From positions 1 to 28,218 of the forward strand of contig JAHIZR010000176.1 in NCBI GenBank assembly GCA_018814465.1: a stretch of 28,218 nucleotides of DNA. The letters are read 5' to 3'. The translations under genes were made by a program, and so were the position numbers. Positions within the stretch are counted from its first letter, which is position 1; the number at the start of each line of letters is the position of its first letter. Below, one piece after another: positions 14,121-23,700 of this stretch. This DNA comes from a bacterium. GTDB lineage: Bacteria > Electryoneota > RPQS01. The notes under the pieces were generated by a model. It had not been told where the DNA came from. It made no database searches and worked only from the letters and a program-made list of their open reading frames with translations.

Positions 14121-15773
14121 CTAACTGATTTGGCGCCATGCGCCGCGCTGTATTGTATGCACTCGCGGAGTGCCCGGAGGCCAGTTGCCCGGCTGCAATA
14201 GGTCCGTATCAAATCCCCAGTTTCTGCCGGGCGCCGTGTAGAAACTCCCGTAGCTCCATGGAGCTGTCGCATGCTGGCTGTACCAAAGATCAATGACGCT
14301 GCCCCGGTAGCTCACCGTGCGCCCCGACCAATTCTCGAGAAATCTGAATAAGTTCTCAAACCCGCCGCTGTAGGTACTGCCTTCAATCGTTCCCACATGA
14401 CCGGTCATCACACAACAGTTGATATTCATGTTTGACGCAGTACGATAACTTAATGACTTGTTCGAATTCCCGTCATTCCAGTTCGGCGATAATAGAGTTA
14501 TGGCATCACAAAGCAGAGCTGATCCGCGCTTCGTCGTGCTGTTATAATTACTCTGCACATATAAAGGCAAATCGGTCGCTATTGTCAGTCCGCCAGACGG
14601 AAGCGACGATCCGTTCTTGATCCTTACTGCCGGAAAATCTCCCGACGCCGAACTGATATAGACAATTCCATTCGGAGGCACATAGTTGCCCGCGATCATC
14701 GCGCTGACATCGACTTCCACCACATCCACCCATTTGTTCTCGCGGTCATCATAGAATTTGTCCGTCCTTAACGTATAAACTCCCGGCTGACTGAGCACAT
14801 TCCCCAGACTATCAGTCAAGACACCGTCAAGATACCGTACCGACGCTTTGTACCAATACTTCTGATCCCGTTCGGTTGCGCCGTCTCCCGGATCGGGCCG
14901 CTCAACAATGACATGCTGATCGGCTGCCGGCGGCAAGGGAAGCTTCAAAGTCGCAAGCCCGTGCGCCTGATCCCGCATCATCCCTCCCCAAACCTCAAGC
15001 GCTTCGGATGCCCAACTCGCTTGCCGATTGTCCAGCCAGTAGGCTCCTCGATTCACATCCTGATAGACTCCCAATGCATCCTTGATCCGTACATAACCAG
15101 GCGGATCTCCCATAGTGCGGTCCTTTCGATGATGCCAGTACTTGCCGACCGCCGTTACATATGAATCACAATAGATTCCCGATTCAGCGCCCATATACAG
15201 ATCGCCGTTGGTATGCACGCGCCCGGCAAACGTCATATTCGGACCGGGAAAGATCTCCAGATCATCATCGTAGAAGATACCGAACTGGAACAACGGAATA
15301 TACTGGTGCTGGATTTCACGATTGATCGCCGTGCTTCGACGCTCACTGCTGACCCTTGCTTCGATGTTGTATCGCTGCACGAAACCGTACAGCCCGATAT
15401 AATCGCCGCTCGTAATAATCTCCGAGGACGTTGTCCCCGCCTTCTGTATCTGGTAGTTCTCTAGATAGTAGCCCTCCAGATAAGGCTGCGACAATTGATC
15501 CAAATCTTCCTGTACAGGATCCAAATTGTTCAACAGCAGCGCGCGCAACTCATTGGACCCCCACTCCACTGCAGCCTCTGCCGCATAGAAGGTGCGGGTC
15601 TCATCAAGTTCGACCGAGGTCACCTTGGTCTGACCGATTGAATTCAGTGATGCCGTGGTGGAGACAAACATCAGTCCGCACATCATCACTACTGCCGCTA
15701 AGAGTACCATGCCCTGCTCTTTCTGTCCTGTGCCTTTTTCCTGCCCTTCTCGCCCGCTATGTCCTGCTGCCAT
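14121..15773 (-). CDS. Large PilX-like minor pilin (prepilin-like N-terminus, ~500-residue ectodomain)
   Basis: 550 residues from ATG 15773, chosen because AGGAGG lies 5 nt upstream; an earlier in-frame ATG at 15788 has no such site. The 21-residue Gly/Lys/Glu-rich leader ends at Gly21, followed by a hydrophobic stretch (MVLLAAVVMMCGLMFVS) and an ETRTFYAAEAAVEWGSNEL helix typical of PilX N-terminal domains. Mature position +5 is Ala, not the Glu seen in most pilins. The ectodomain contains a conserved-looking FAGRVHTNGDLYM motif and an aromatic C-terminus (LFRFLENWSGRTVSYRGS, then NWGFDTDLL). PilX-type proteins prime or cap the fibre. It lies 23 bp after the pilW-like gene. Its size is far above classical PilX (about 170-200 residues). 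Confidence 0.8.
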   Translation of the reverse strand: MAAGHSGREGQEKGTGQKEQGMVLLAAVVMMCGLMFVSTTASLNSIGQTKVTSVELDETRTFYAAEAAVEWGSNELRALLLNNLDPVQEDLDQLSQPYLEGYYLENYQIQKAGTTSSEIITSGDYIGLYGFVQRYNIEARVSSERRSTAINREIQHQYIPLFQFGIFYDDDLEIFPGPNMTFAGRVHTNGDLYMGAESGIYCDSYVTAVGKYWHHRKDRTMGDPPGYVRIKDALGVYQDVNRGAYWLDNRQASWASEALEVWGGMMRDQAHGLATLKLPLPPAADQHVIVERPDPGDGATERDQKYWYKASVRYLDGVLTDSLGNVLSQPGVYTLRTDKFYDDRENKWVDVVEVDVSAMIAGNYVPPNGIVYISSASGDFPAVRIKNGSSLPSGGLTIATDLPLYVQSNYNSTTKRGSALLCDAITLLSPNWNDGNSNKSLSYRTASNMNINCCVMTGHVGTIEGSTYSGGFENLFRFLENWSGRTVSYRGSVIDLWYSQHATAPWSYGSFYTAPGRNWGFDTDLLQPGNWPPGTPRVHTIQRGAWRQIS

Positions 15774-15796
15774 GAGAACCTCCTGCAACGAGAAGC

Positions 15797-16561
15797 TTAT
15801 GCGTCAATATTTAAATTCCTGCCGCGAATTAAAAACCGAAATACCATCCTACGGTAGTTATCGTACCAGTAACTGCCGTCGGGAGTATAAACCATCTCCG
15901 GATAACCCTGCTCCTCTTCAGCGGAACGGGTCACCAATGTCACTTCCACAGCCGTCACTCGAATCCGCTGCCCGGGCGTCAGTGTCACTCCACCCGTTTC
16001 CAAGTATTCGGGAATCGGATTGCCATCCGCATCGAAATACGTAAACATCAGATGATCGACATTGTTCGCAATTGTCTTCGACATCGGCTGACCCCACTCA
16101 ACCGAATCTCTGGACCACTCCCAAATCTCCTGTTTCAGAAGATCATCCTCAAGATAGAAATGAACCGTCTCCGTCAGACTGTCAGCGTCATAATCCGATG
16201 TCATCACCAGCTCATAGGTGTTCGCATACTCGAAATTATCGCGCAGTCCATTGCTCCATATCTGATCCGGAATGTCCATATCAATATCATTCGAATCACC
16301 GTCTATGTCGGCGGGCGCGATTAGCCCAACTAACCGTAAATCCCGCGCTAACCTGTTCGCCGCCATCCGGCCCTCTTTGTTCGCCACGCTGCGACTCTCT
16401 TCGGAATGCGCACTCTTCGCCGCAACATAATACATGCTGAATAACGATGTCAATAGCATTGTGCCAAGCGTCATCGCGATCACCATCTCGACAAGCGATG
16501 TCCCGGCGCTTATACTCCTCCAAGCCCTGTTTGCCCTGTGCCCAGACTTTCTGCTTTTCAT
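15797..16561 (-). CDS. PilW-like minor pilin (prepilin with type IV N-methylation motif)
   Basis: 254 residues from ATG 16561, preferred over a GTG at 16591 that overlaps the upstream stop because AGGAG sits just before the ATG. A basic 20-residue leader ends at Gly20 and is followed by TSLVEMVIAMTLG with Glu at mature +5, the class III prepilin motif cut by PilD. The ectodomain contains a 'RMAANRLARDLRLVGL' helix, 'TVHFYLEDDLLKQE' and 'VEVTLVTRS' strands, the arrangement seen in PilW/GspJ-like minor pilins. It lies between the pilV-like and pilX-like genes, the usual order of minor pilin clusters. Likely part of the tip or initiation complex. The gene symbol is withheld because orthology cannot be tested here. 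Confidence 0.87.
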   Translation of the reverse strand: MKSRKSGHRANRAWRSISAGTSLVEMVIAMTLGTMLLTSLFSMYYVAAKSAHSEESRSVANKEGRMAANRLARDLRLVGLIAPADIDGDSNDIDMDIPDQIWSNGLRDNFEYANTYELVMTSDYDADSLTETVHFYLEDDLLKQEIWEWSRDSVEWGQPMSKTIANNVDHLMFTYFDADGNPIPEYLETGGVTLTPGQRIRVTAVEVTLVTRSAEEEQGYPEMVYTPDGSYWYDNYRRMVFRFLIRGRNLNIDA

Positions 16562-16587
16562 AACTGCTCCTGTCAAGTCGTTTCCGG

Positions 16588-16965
16588 TCACAGTTGGGCG
16601 ACCATGGTTGTCGCTTGCGCGCAGCGGCGGTCGTTCTCAAAATAGATGTTCACGACAATCTGCTTCACACTGCCGCCGAATTGAGTTACAAGGATCTCTT
16701 TCCGGAAATCCGGATGATCCGGATAATCATACCAATACTCGCCGGTCTCCGATTCAATAGCTGAGTACGCTTGATTTCGCATCCGCTCCATCTCAAGCTG
16801 CAATAGTGTGTTGGCAATATCCATGCGCTCACTATAACGGCTCGATTTCGCGGTCGCGACAAAGGATGACATCACCACTACGAGGCCGACTACCACTATA
16901 AAAGCGGTCATCATCACCTCGAGCAGGCTGACTCCTTTTTGCATGCTTTTTCTGATCTTCATCAT
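16588..16965 (-). CDS. PilV/GspI-like minor pilin
   Basis: 125 residues from ATG 16965, where AGGGAT lies a few bases upstream; an upstream GTG at 16986 is less likely. An 11-residue basic leader ends at Gly11, then VSLLEVMMTAFIVVVGLVVV, with Glu at mature +5. The alpha helix continues as an 'ERMDIANTLLQLEMERMRNQAY' segment characteristic of PilV/GspI minor pilins, followed by a short beta-domain with aromatic residues (EYWYDYPDHPDF). First of three consecutive prepilin genes, about 25 bp after the outer-membrane protein gene. It probably joins a minor-pilin complex that starts fibre assembly. Confidence 0.87.
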   Translation of the reverse strand: MMKIRKSMQKGVSLLEVMMTAFIVVVGLVVVMSSFVATAKSSRYSERMDIANTLLQLEMERMRNQAYSAIESETGEYWYDYPDHPDFRKEILVTQFGGSVKQIVVNIYFENDRRCAQATTMVAQL

Positions 16966-16990
16966 TTTATCCCTGTCTATCTTCACTGTC

Positions 16991-17740
16991 TTATCGTAAT
17001 GCTTGCGCTAATCCTACTGAAAACGTCCACGCACCCGATGAAGTCGTCGATACTTCTCCGGCCAGCGAATAACCGTCCGGCATCCGGTACTCAAGACCGA
17101 ACAGCCCGCGAATATCTTGTTCGCCGTCCGAATAACTGTCTTTGCCGCTCGCCGACGGCACAACCTGACCGTTGAAGAATGTCGTGTAATCACGTGTTCC
17201 GAATAAATACGGCTTCTGAATGCCTGCGTACGGCACGATGTTGCTTATCTTATATCCGACCGCGACCGTCGGCGTAATTTCCTGCCAGAGATACTTGCTT
17301 GAAATACTCTTGTTGGCTTTTGCCGTCGATGCTTCCGCGCGGTATCCGGTATAATCAAGCGATGCAATCACCTGATAATCCGCTTCGGAGGGAAAACCCG
17401 CCCGCAATCCAACTCCCCAGGCCAGCGAAGGACTGCTGGAGTATTCCGAGAATCCCCCCCCCAGCTCATCGAATGTCAGATCAGCCGCGCCCAGCTTGAC
17501 ATCCATGTCAAGCATGCTGTCCAAACCATAACGCCCGATCAGAAAAAGCCGCCTTGACGTCATACTGCTGCGCTCCGATTCTCCTTCCGCAATCGGAACC
17601 TCCATCTCTGCCTGTGTTCCCTCCACCGTCATGCTCGTAATCTGCTTGCCGATGGTGAACAGCGGACCGCCGACCATCGCGGACCCTGACGTTGCGAACA
17701 GCAGGATGCAGCCCAAGGCGATGAAAACTGTGCGATTCAT
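16991..17740 (-). CDS. Probable outer-membrane beta-barrel protein of unknown function
   Basis: 249 residues. Residues 1-21 are a signal peptide (short basic start, hydrophobic core, Gly-Ser-Ala-Met). The rest alternates polar and hydrophobic residues with Gly/aromatic-rich strands (RLFLIGRYGLD, SLAWGVGLRAGF, QVIASLDYTGYRA, TPTVAVGYKI, RGLFGLEYRM, AWTFSVGLAQALR), typical of an 8-10-strand outer-membrane barrel. It lies between the giant Ig-repeat gene (52 bp upstream) and the minor pilin genes, so it is likely co-expressed with surface structures. It might assist surface display of the Ig protein, but no family was recognised and this is a guess. Confidence 0.75.
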   Translation of the reverse strand: MNRTVFIALGCILLFATSGSAMVGGPLFTIGKQITSMTVEGTQAEMEVPIAEGESERSSMTSRRLFLIGRYGLDSMLDMDVKLGAADLTFDELGGGFSEYSSSPSLAWGVGLRAGFPSEADYQVIASLDYTGYRAEASTAKANKSISSKYLWQEITPTVAVGYKISNIVPYAGIQKPYLFGTRDYTTFFNGQVVPSASGKDSYSDGEQDIRGLFGLEYRMPDGYSLAGEVSTTSSGAWTFSVGLAQALR

Positions 17741-17792
17741 ATTTGCCTCTCGTTTTAGATCTTCTTACCGGTTATCACTTCTCCCGCTCCCC

Positions 17793-20700
17793 TTATTCGG
17801 GTGGCAGTGATGCCCGCAACGTAAATGTCTCGGTGAATGCATAAGCGCTGCCGTACGTCGCCTCTACATTAATAAGGACCGGCGTCGCTGCGTCGTCATC
17901 GCTGAGCGACAAACTGTTGAAGAAGCTCACCGTAAATGACGTATCTCCTGGACAAGGCACAATGATCTGGTTCGGATAGACATTCCCGGAACTTGCCGAG
18001 AAGGTTATCGCTGTTCCCGTCACCATCGGCCAGAAATTCCAGTCATACAACGCCAGTCGAATCAGTGCATTCTCGCCGATAAACAGCTCACGCTCATTCG
18101 GATCTCCGTCCACGGAAACGTCGCGAATGAACAGCAGCGGCTGACTGTAATCGAAAATCACGTTCGTTGTCGCCCAGACATGGACACTGTCTCCGGTCGC
18201 GTCAACACCGGCGCTCCGCGCCATTACCTTCGCCATGCCATCCTGATCCGGAACGCCCGAACAAAGAATCGTCGTTCCAAGATTCGGATCGGTCAGTGTA
18301 TTCAACCACCGCGAGATCGTCGGCAGCGGATTTCCTGAGTACAATGTGACTGAGGCAAATCCGGATGAATCCGTATAGCCGGTCGACGTCGTAATCACAC
18401 CCCCCGATGTCGTGAAATACACTGCCGTCCCCGGCGTTACCGGGTTATTATAACGGTCGCCCACAAGCGCCGTGATGCGTACCGAATCTCCAACGATATT
18501 CATCCCGAACATATTACACGGACTCGCGCCCAATGACATATGACTCGTCAAACATCCGCTGGAAACATCTTCAATGTAGGGCGGTCCCGCATGAATCAGA
18601 ATCTCCGTCGAAACCGCCGAAATTCCTTCACAAATCGCACGAATTCTCGCGGTTCCCGATATCGTTCCACTGTTGTAGGAAACAGTTGCTTCACCGTTAA
18701 TCGTCGGAATCGCATCTGTCGATGACAGGAAGTCGCCTCCGCCAGGTGAATTGTTGATATTGAAAAATACCTCCGTGCCGTCAATGACCGGATTGTTGTT
18801 CGCGTCAAGCACCAGCGCCGTTACCAGCAAGGTCTCGTTGCGGCCGCTCCCGCGCACTCCGACCGAACTCGGGAAGTACGACAATAAAATACTGTTCGGT
18901 TCGCCCGGAATCAGATAAAGCGTATAATTGCCTGATGCGTTGCCGGCCGTCGCCGTAATTTGCGCCGTTCCGGTCTGTGATGAACTGAATGGCACTGCCG
19001 CGACGCCATTCGCATTCGTTGTCTTGCTGGACGTGATGTTCCCGATCGTCGTGGCGAACTGCACTTCCACATTAGGCAGCGCGTGACCGACCGCGTCCGT
19101 CACTGTGGCATAAATGCTGTCCGTCTCGATGCCGTCCGCGCGTAAACTGTCGGATGCCGCGCTCAGTGTTACCACAGCCGGCGGTCCGACCGTATAAATA
19201 ATCGTCACACTGTCGCGCACCGTCTGAATCTCTTCCGCCCACACCACGATCTGAACCGTATCCGGCGTTGAACTTGATGTCAGCGTATTGAGCGCAACTC
19301 CATTCTCAGTCGTTCTCAGATTCTCCAGCGATCCACTTTGCGGCGGAATGCTGTACCGCACCTGCGTCCCGTTGGGAACCGGATTGCCGTTCTGATCCGT
19401 CAAAACCGCCGTCAATGTTGAATAGGAAGCATTATCAGCCAACAAAATCGTCGGCGATGCCGTCAATGACAGCGTCGTCGGAGTCGATTCGGCAAACGTC
19501 ACGGTCGTCTGTGCAGTCAGGGTGCTGCCGAAGCTCGCCGTCACAGTCGCCGTTCCCGTCTGAGTTGACGCCGAAAGTGTCGCTGACGCGACGCCTGACG
19601 CATTCGTCAGCGCTGAATTCGCGATCGTACCGCGATCCGTTCCGAAATACACCGTCACGCCGTTTACCGCGATCTGGCTCGTTGTCTCGTAGACATGCAC
19701 ATCGATCCGCGAAGGCGAACCGCCGTCGGCGATTACCGTCTGCGGAGTCGCGCTCACGTCTAGAGTTACGCCCCGCAATTCGATATCAATCGAAGACTCC
19801 GCTGTCCCCGCGGTCGCTGTCAGTATGGCCGTAATATCGCTGTTCAACGCAACGCTTGTGAATGTTATTGTTGTCGCTCCTGCGAAATTCGTTGTCGTCT
19901 GACGGGGCGCCCACGTGATATTCTCCGCCGTCCACACAACCGGCGCATTGACCAGCGGAACACCCAGTTCATCATAGATATAGCCGGTTATTTGAGTCGT
20001 CGAAACGCCGTCCGCCCGCAGGCTCGTGCTGGTCGCTTCCAGAATGGCCGACGCCGGATAGGGCGAATAGAAATTGACCGACACCGTGTCCGATAACAGA
20101 TTGCCGTAGCGGGCAATCACCATCGCGTCGCCAACCACGTCACCCGCCGTCAATGTGGTAACAATGATTCCGGATTCGTTTGTCGCGACCGATGCGGGGA
20201 TATATCCAAGCGAGGTTCCGAAATTAATAACGGCGTTCGGAATCCCCACCATGCTGGTCGTCTCGCGAAGCTGCGTCTGCACGGAAACACTGGACACACC
20301 GTTCGCCGGGAGCTGCTGGATCGTGGTTGAAATATCAATAATAATACCTCGCGATTCGATCACCACGGAATCCGAGGCCGACGCGCTGCTTGATGTTATC
20401 GTACAGGCCGCGTCGCTGTTCGTCGCCGGTGAACGATAGAGATTCGTTGCCAAGCCGTCTTCGTCCGTCAGCGAACTTGCGCTGAGCAGTGAACCCGGAC
20501 CGTCGATAGCCCAGTTAACCTGCACTCCGCTCACCGGATGACCGATCTGATCCGTGATCAGTGTTGTCAACTCGGATGTGGCGACTCCATTGCCGAGTAT
20601 CGAGCTTGCTTCCGCGGTCAGATCAAGCACGGAAGCCGCAGGCGCGAATTGCATGATCCGCACGGTGTCCGTAATCAGATTCCCATAGCGGGCGATGATC

Positions 20701-23700
20701 TCGGCTTCTCCGATCTCATAGCCGGCTGTATAGGTCAGCCGTGCCGTTCCGGTTGAATCGGTCGCCACGGATGAATTAATCAATCCGAAATTCGATCCGA
20801 TTGCAATCGAAGCGTTCGGCACACCCATGAATGTCGATGTTTCCTGGAGTCTTAACGTCAGCGTTGCCGTCGAAGATCCGTTCGCCGGAAGCTGAGAGGC
20901 ATTCGAATTCATCGCAAGGTTCACACCGCGCTGCAAAATTGTCTCGTCAACGCTTGCGCCGTCAATGGCAACCGTAATCAATGTCGCCTCGTCTTCGGCG
21001 AGAGCTGAACTCCTGAATACGGATACTGCGACTCCGAATTCATTCGTTAGCACGGTGAGCGGATTGAAACTGCCGCTGCCGATGGACTCGAATTGCACCG
21101 CAACGTTCGGTACCGTTTGATTGCTGGCATTATAAACAGTCGCTGTCACTAAGGTTGTAGCGACGCCGTTCGCCAGGATAGACTCATCCTGTATATCCAC
21201 AACCAAGTATTCAGCTATCGTATTGGTCAGATCGATATTCGTCTGATCGCTGAGTGTCTCGCCATAGGTACAGGTTATCGTTGCCACACCCGGTGTCGTC
21301 CCGGCATGATAGGTCGCTGTCGCGATGCCGCTCTCATTGGTCGTGGCAAACTGCTGCACCGACCCGGAATTGGCCGCAAACCGCACCGATCCGCCGATCA
21401 CTGCCAAACCGCTCGAAGTCTCCCGTATTGTTGCGTTGACCTGTGCTGTGCTTTCCCCGTCGGCGGGCAGGCTCTGTGGATTGACGGCAACTTCAACGGT
21501 CACGCCGCGCATCGGAATCACCAAATCATCACTGTATTGACCGGAAGTCACTGTCACAGTCTGCGATTCATTCGTGACGGAAGCGCCGCTGTAGAACAAC
21601 GCGGTCGCCGTGCCGAGACTGTCTGTAGTCAGGGTCTGCGGAACCAACTCGCCGATTCCGGCGCCCGCTTCCCATTCCACTTCCGCTCCCTGTACCGGCA
21701 GCCCGTGAGAATCACCGATATATGCGCGCACTAATGTCGATGAAATGCCGTCGGCAAGAATGTACGGATCCTCCGCGGAAACCACGACACTGTTTGCAGC
21801 GGGAGCCGTGAAACTGACTTCCGTATAACCGGACGCCTGACTGGACGACGCGATGATCGCGCACGATCCCTGCTGGCGTCCTGTTCTTAGATTGGAAATA
21901 AACACACCCGAAGTATTCGTGAATCCCTGCGCGGGAGTCATCGTGCCCAGGGTCGATGTCACTGAAATCGAGACACCGCCGCCTAACGGATTACCATAGG
22001 CGTCCACGACTCTGCAGGTCACCGTCGTGCTGCTCACTCCGTCCGCCGGCAGTGATATCATTCCCGGCGTCACTTCGATGGAGGATGCTTCTCCCGCAAC
22101 ATAAGTCGCGATCGCATCATCCGTCGCGTCACCGGCTGAGGCTGTGATGATATCTGTCGTCGCGGCGGTTCCGCTGATGAGGGTTGCCGTCGCATAGCCA
22201 TTGACCGTCGTAACCGTTAAAACCGAACTCGTCGGGAGGGCAAAGCGAGAAGCATACGAGGAACTGATGCCTTTGACGCTCCCCGCGTAATTAACTTGCT
22301 TTGATGTCTTCGCCGAAAATCCCTCGTCCAGCCTGCCCGCGTGGCCGCTGCGATGCGAAGCCACTGGCGTAATCTGTGTAATCTGGCCGTATTGAGAACT
22401 GAAGAGAACCTCGGTTCCATCAGATACCGGACTCGTGTTTTCGTCAAGTACCTGAGCCCTCAGCACCGCCTCACTGAATCCATCCGCGCTTAGAATCTGC
22501 GGCGTAATTGACAGCGTCACGCTCCATGGAGTCGAAGGAGTCAGATAAATCGTCGTGCTCCCCTGCACATCCGTGTTCGTCGCTGTGATCGCTGCCGGAC
22601 CTACCGTCAATCCCGCGCGGAACTGTGCGACTGCATGGCCGGTCGCATCCACCGATGCGGATTCCGTGATCGTCCCGCCGATCGCCGAAAATCCTATGGT
22701 CGTCCCCTGAATAGCCGGATTCCCGAATATATCGCTCACGGTTGCGACAACGTTTGTCGTACTCGAATTGTCCGCAACCAGTGTGTCTTCCGCCGCGGCA
22801 ACCATTATGATTGCAACCGGTCCCGGAGTTACCGTCACATCCACCGCCCCGTTCACGCTGCCCGCCGTTGCCGTAACCGTGATCGTACCCGTTGTATTCG
22901 GGGCGTACAAAGTCGTCTTCGCATCGCCGCCGACAGTCTGCGCCGTTAAATTCGAAAGCGTCCCGCCGTTCGTCGAAAAGAGCACAAGCGTGTTATCCTG
23001 GATCGGCTGGCCGTTCTCGGCAAATACCTTCGCCGTAATCACCGCACTGTCCAAACCCGCGCTGATCTGCGCCAGCGACGAAGTCACATCGACTTGTCCC
23101 GCCGGATACGGCTCAATGAAAACAACCGAAATCGAATCCCGCGTCTGATTATAAGTCGCCGTCACAACCGCCGTTCCGATGAACGCCGTCGAACTTAAGC
23201 TCACCGTCGCCACGCCTTGATCATTAGTCACGGCGGGAGACGTAATTAATCCCGCGGTAGACGAGAACGAAATCGTCGCTCCCGATACGGGATTGTTCTG
23301 TTCGTTGCGCAGGCGCGCATGCACCGCTGTCGACGATGCGCCGTTATCCGCGAACAAGGTATCATCCGCGACGTCGATGCTCAGCAGTCCGCCGATGGTT
23401 TGACCCTGTGATCTCACCGGAATCACCAGATTGTAAACATCCGCCATGCTTAACAGCTCGGCGCTGAAATTCACATTGCCCGTATCCGGCGGCGCCGTAT
23501 AATTGGTACGCGCGCGGCCATAATTGTCCGTGGTGATGGTCGTGTCCACCGCTCCACTCTCGAATGTGCCTCGATTCACCATGAACCGGACATCTTCGCC
23601 CGGCGTCGGCTCGCTGTTCTCATTCACGACATAGGCATCCAGAACCGCCACTCCCTGAGGACTGAGCACCTCGGGATTGACCGTCACCGTGTCGATGAAG

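Noticed and set aside
21222..21800. CRISPR-like or DNA-level tandem repeat
   Set aside because: The repetition is at protein-domain level with diverged codons; there are no short identical repeats with spacers.
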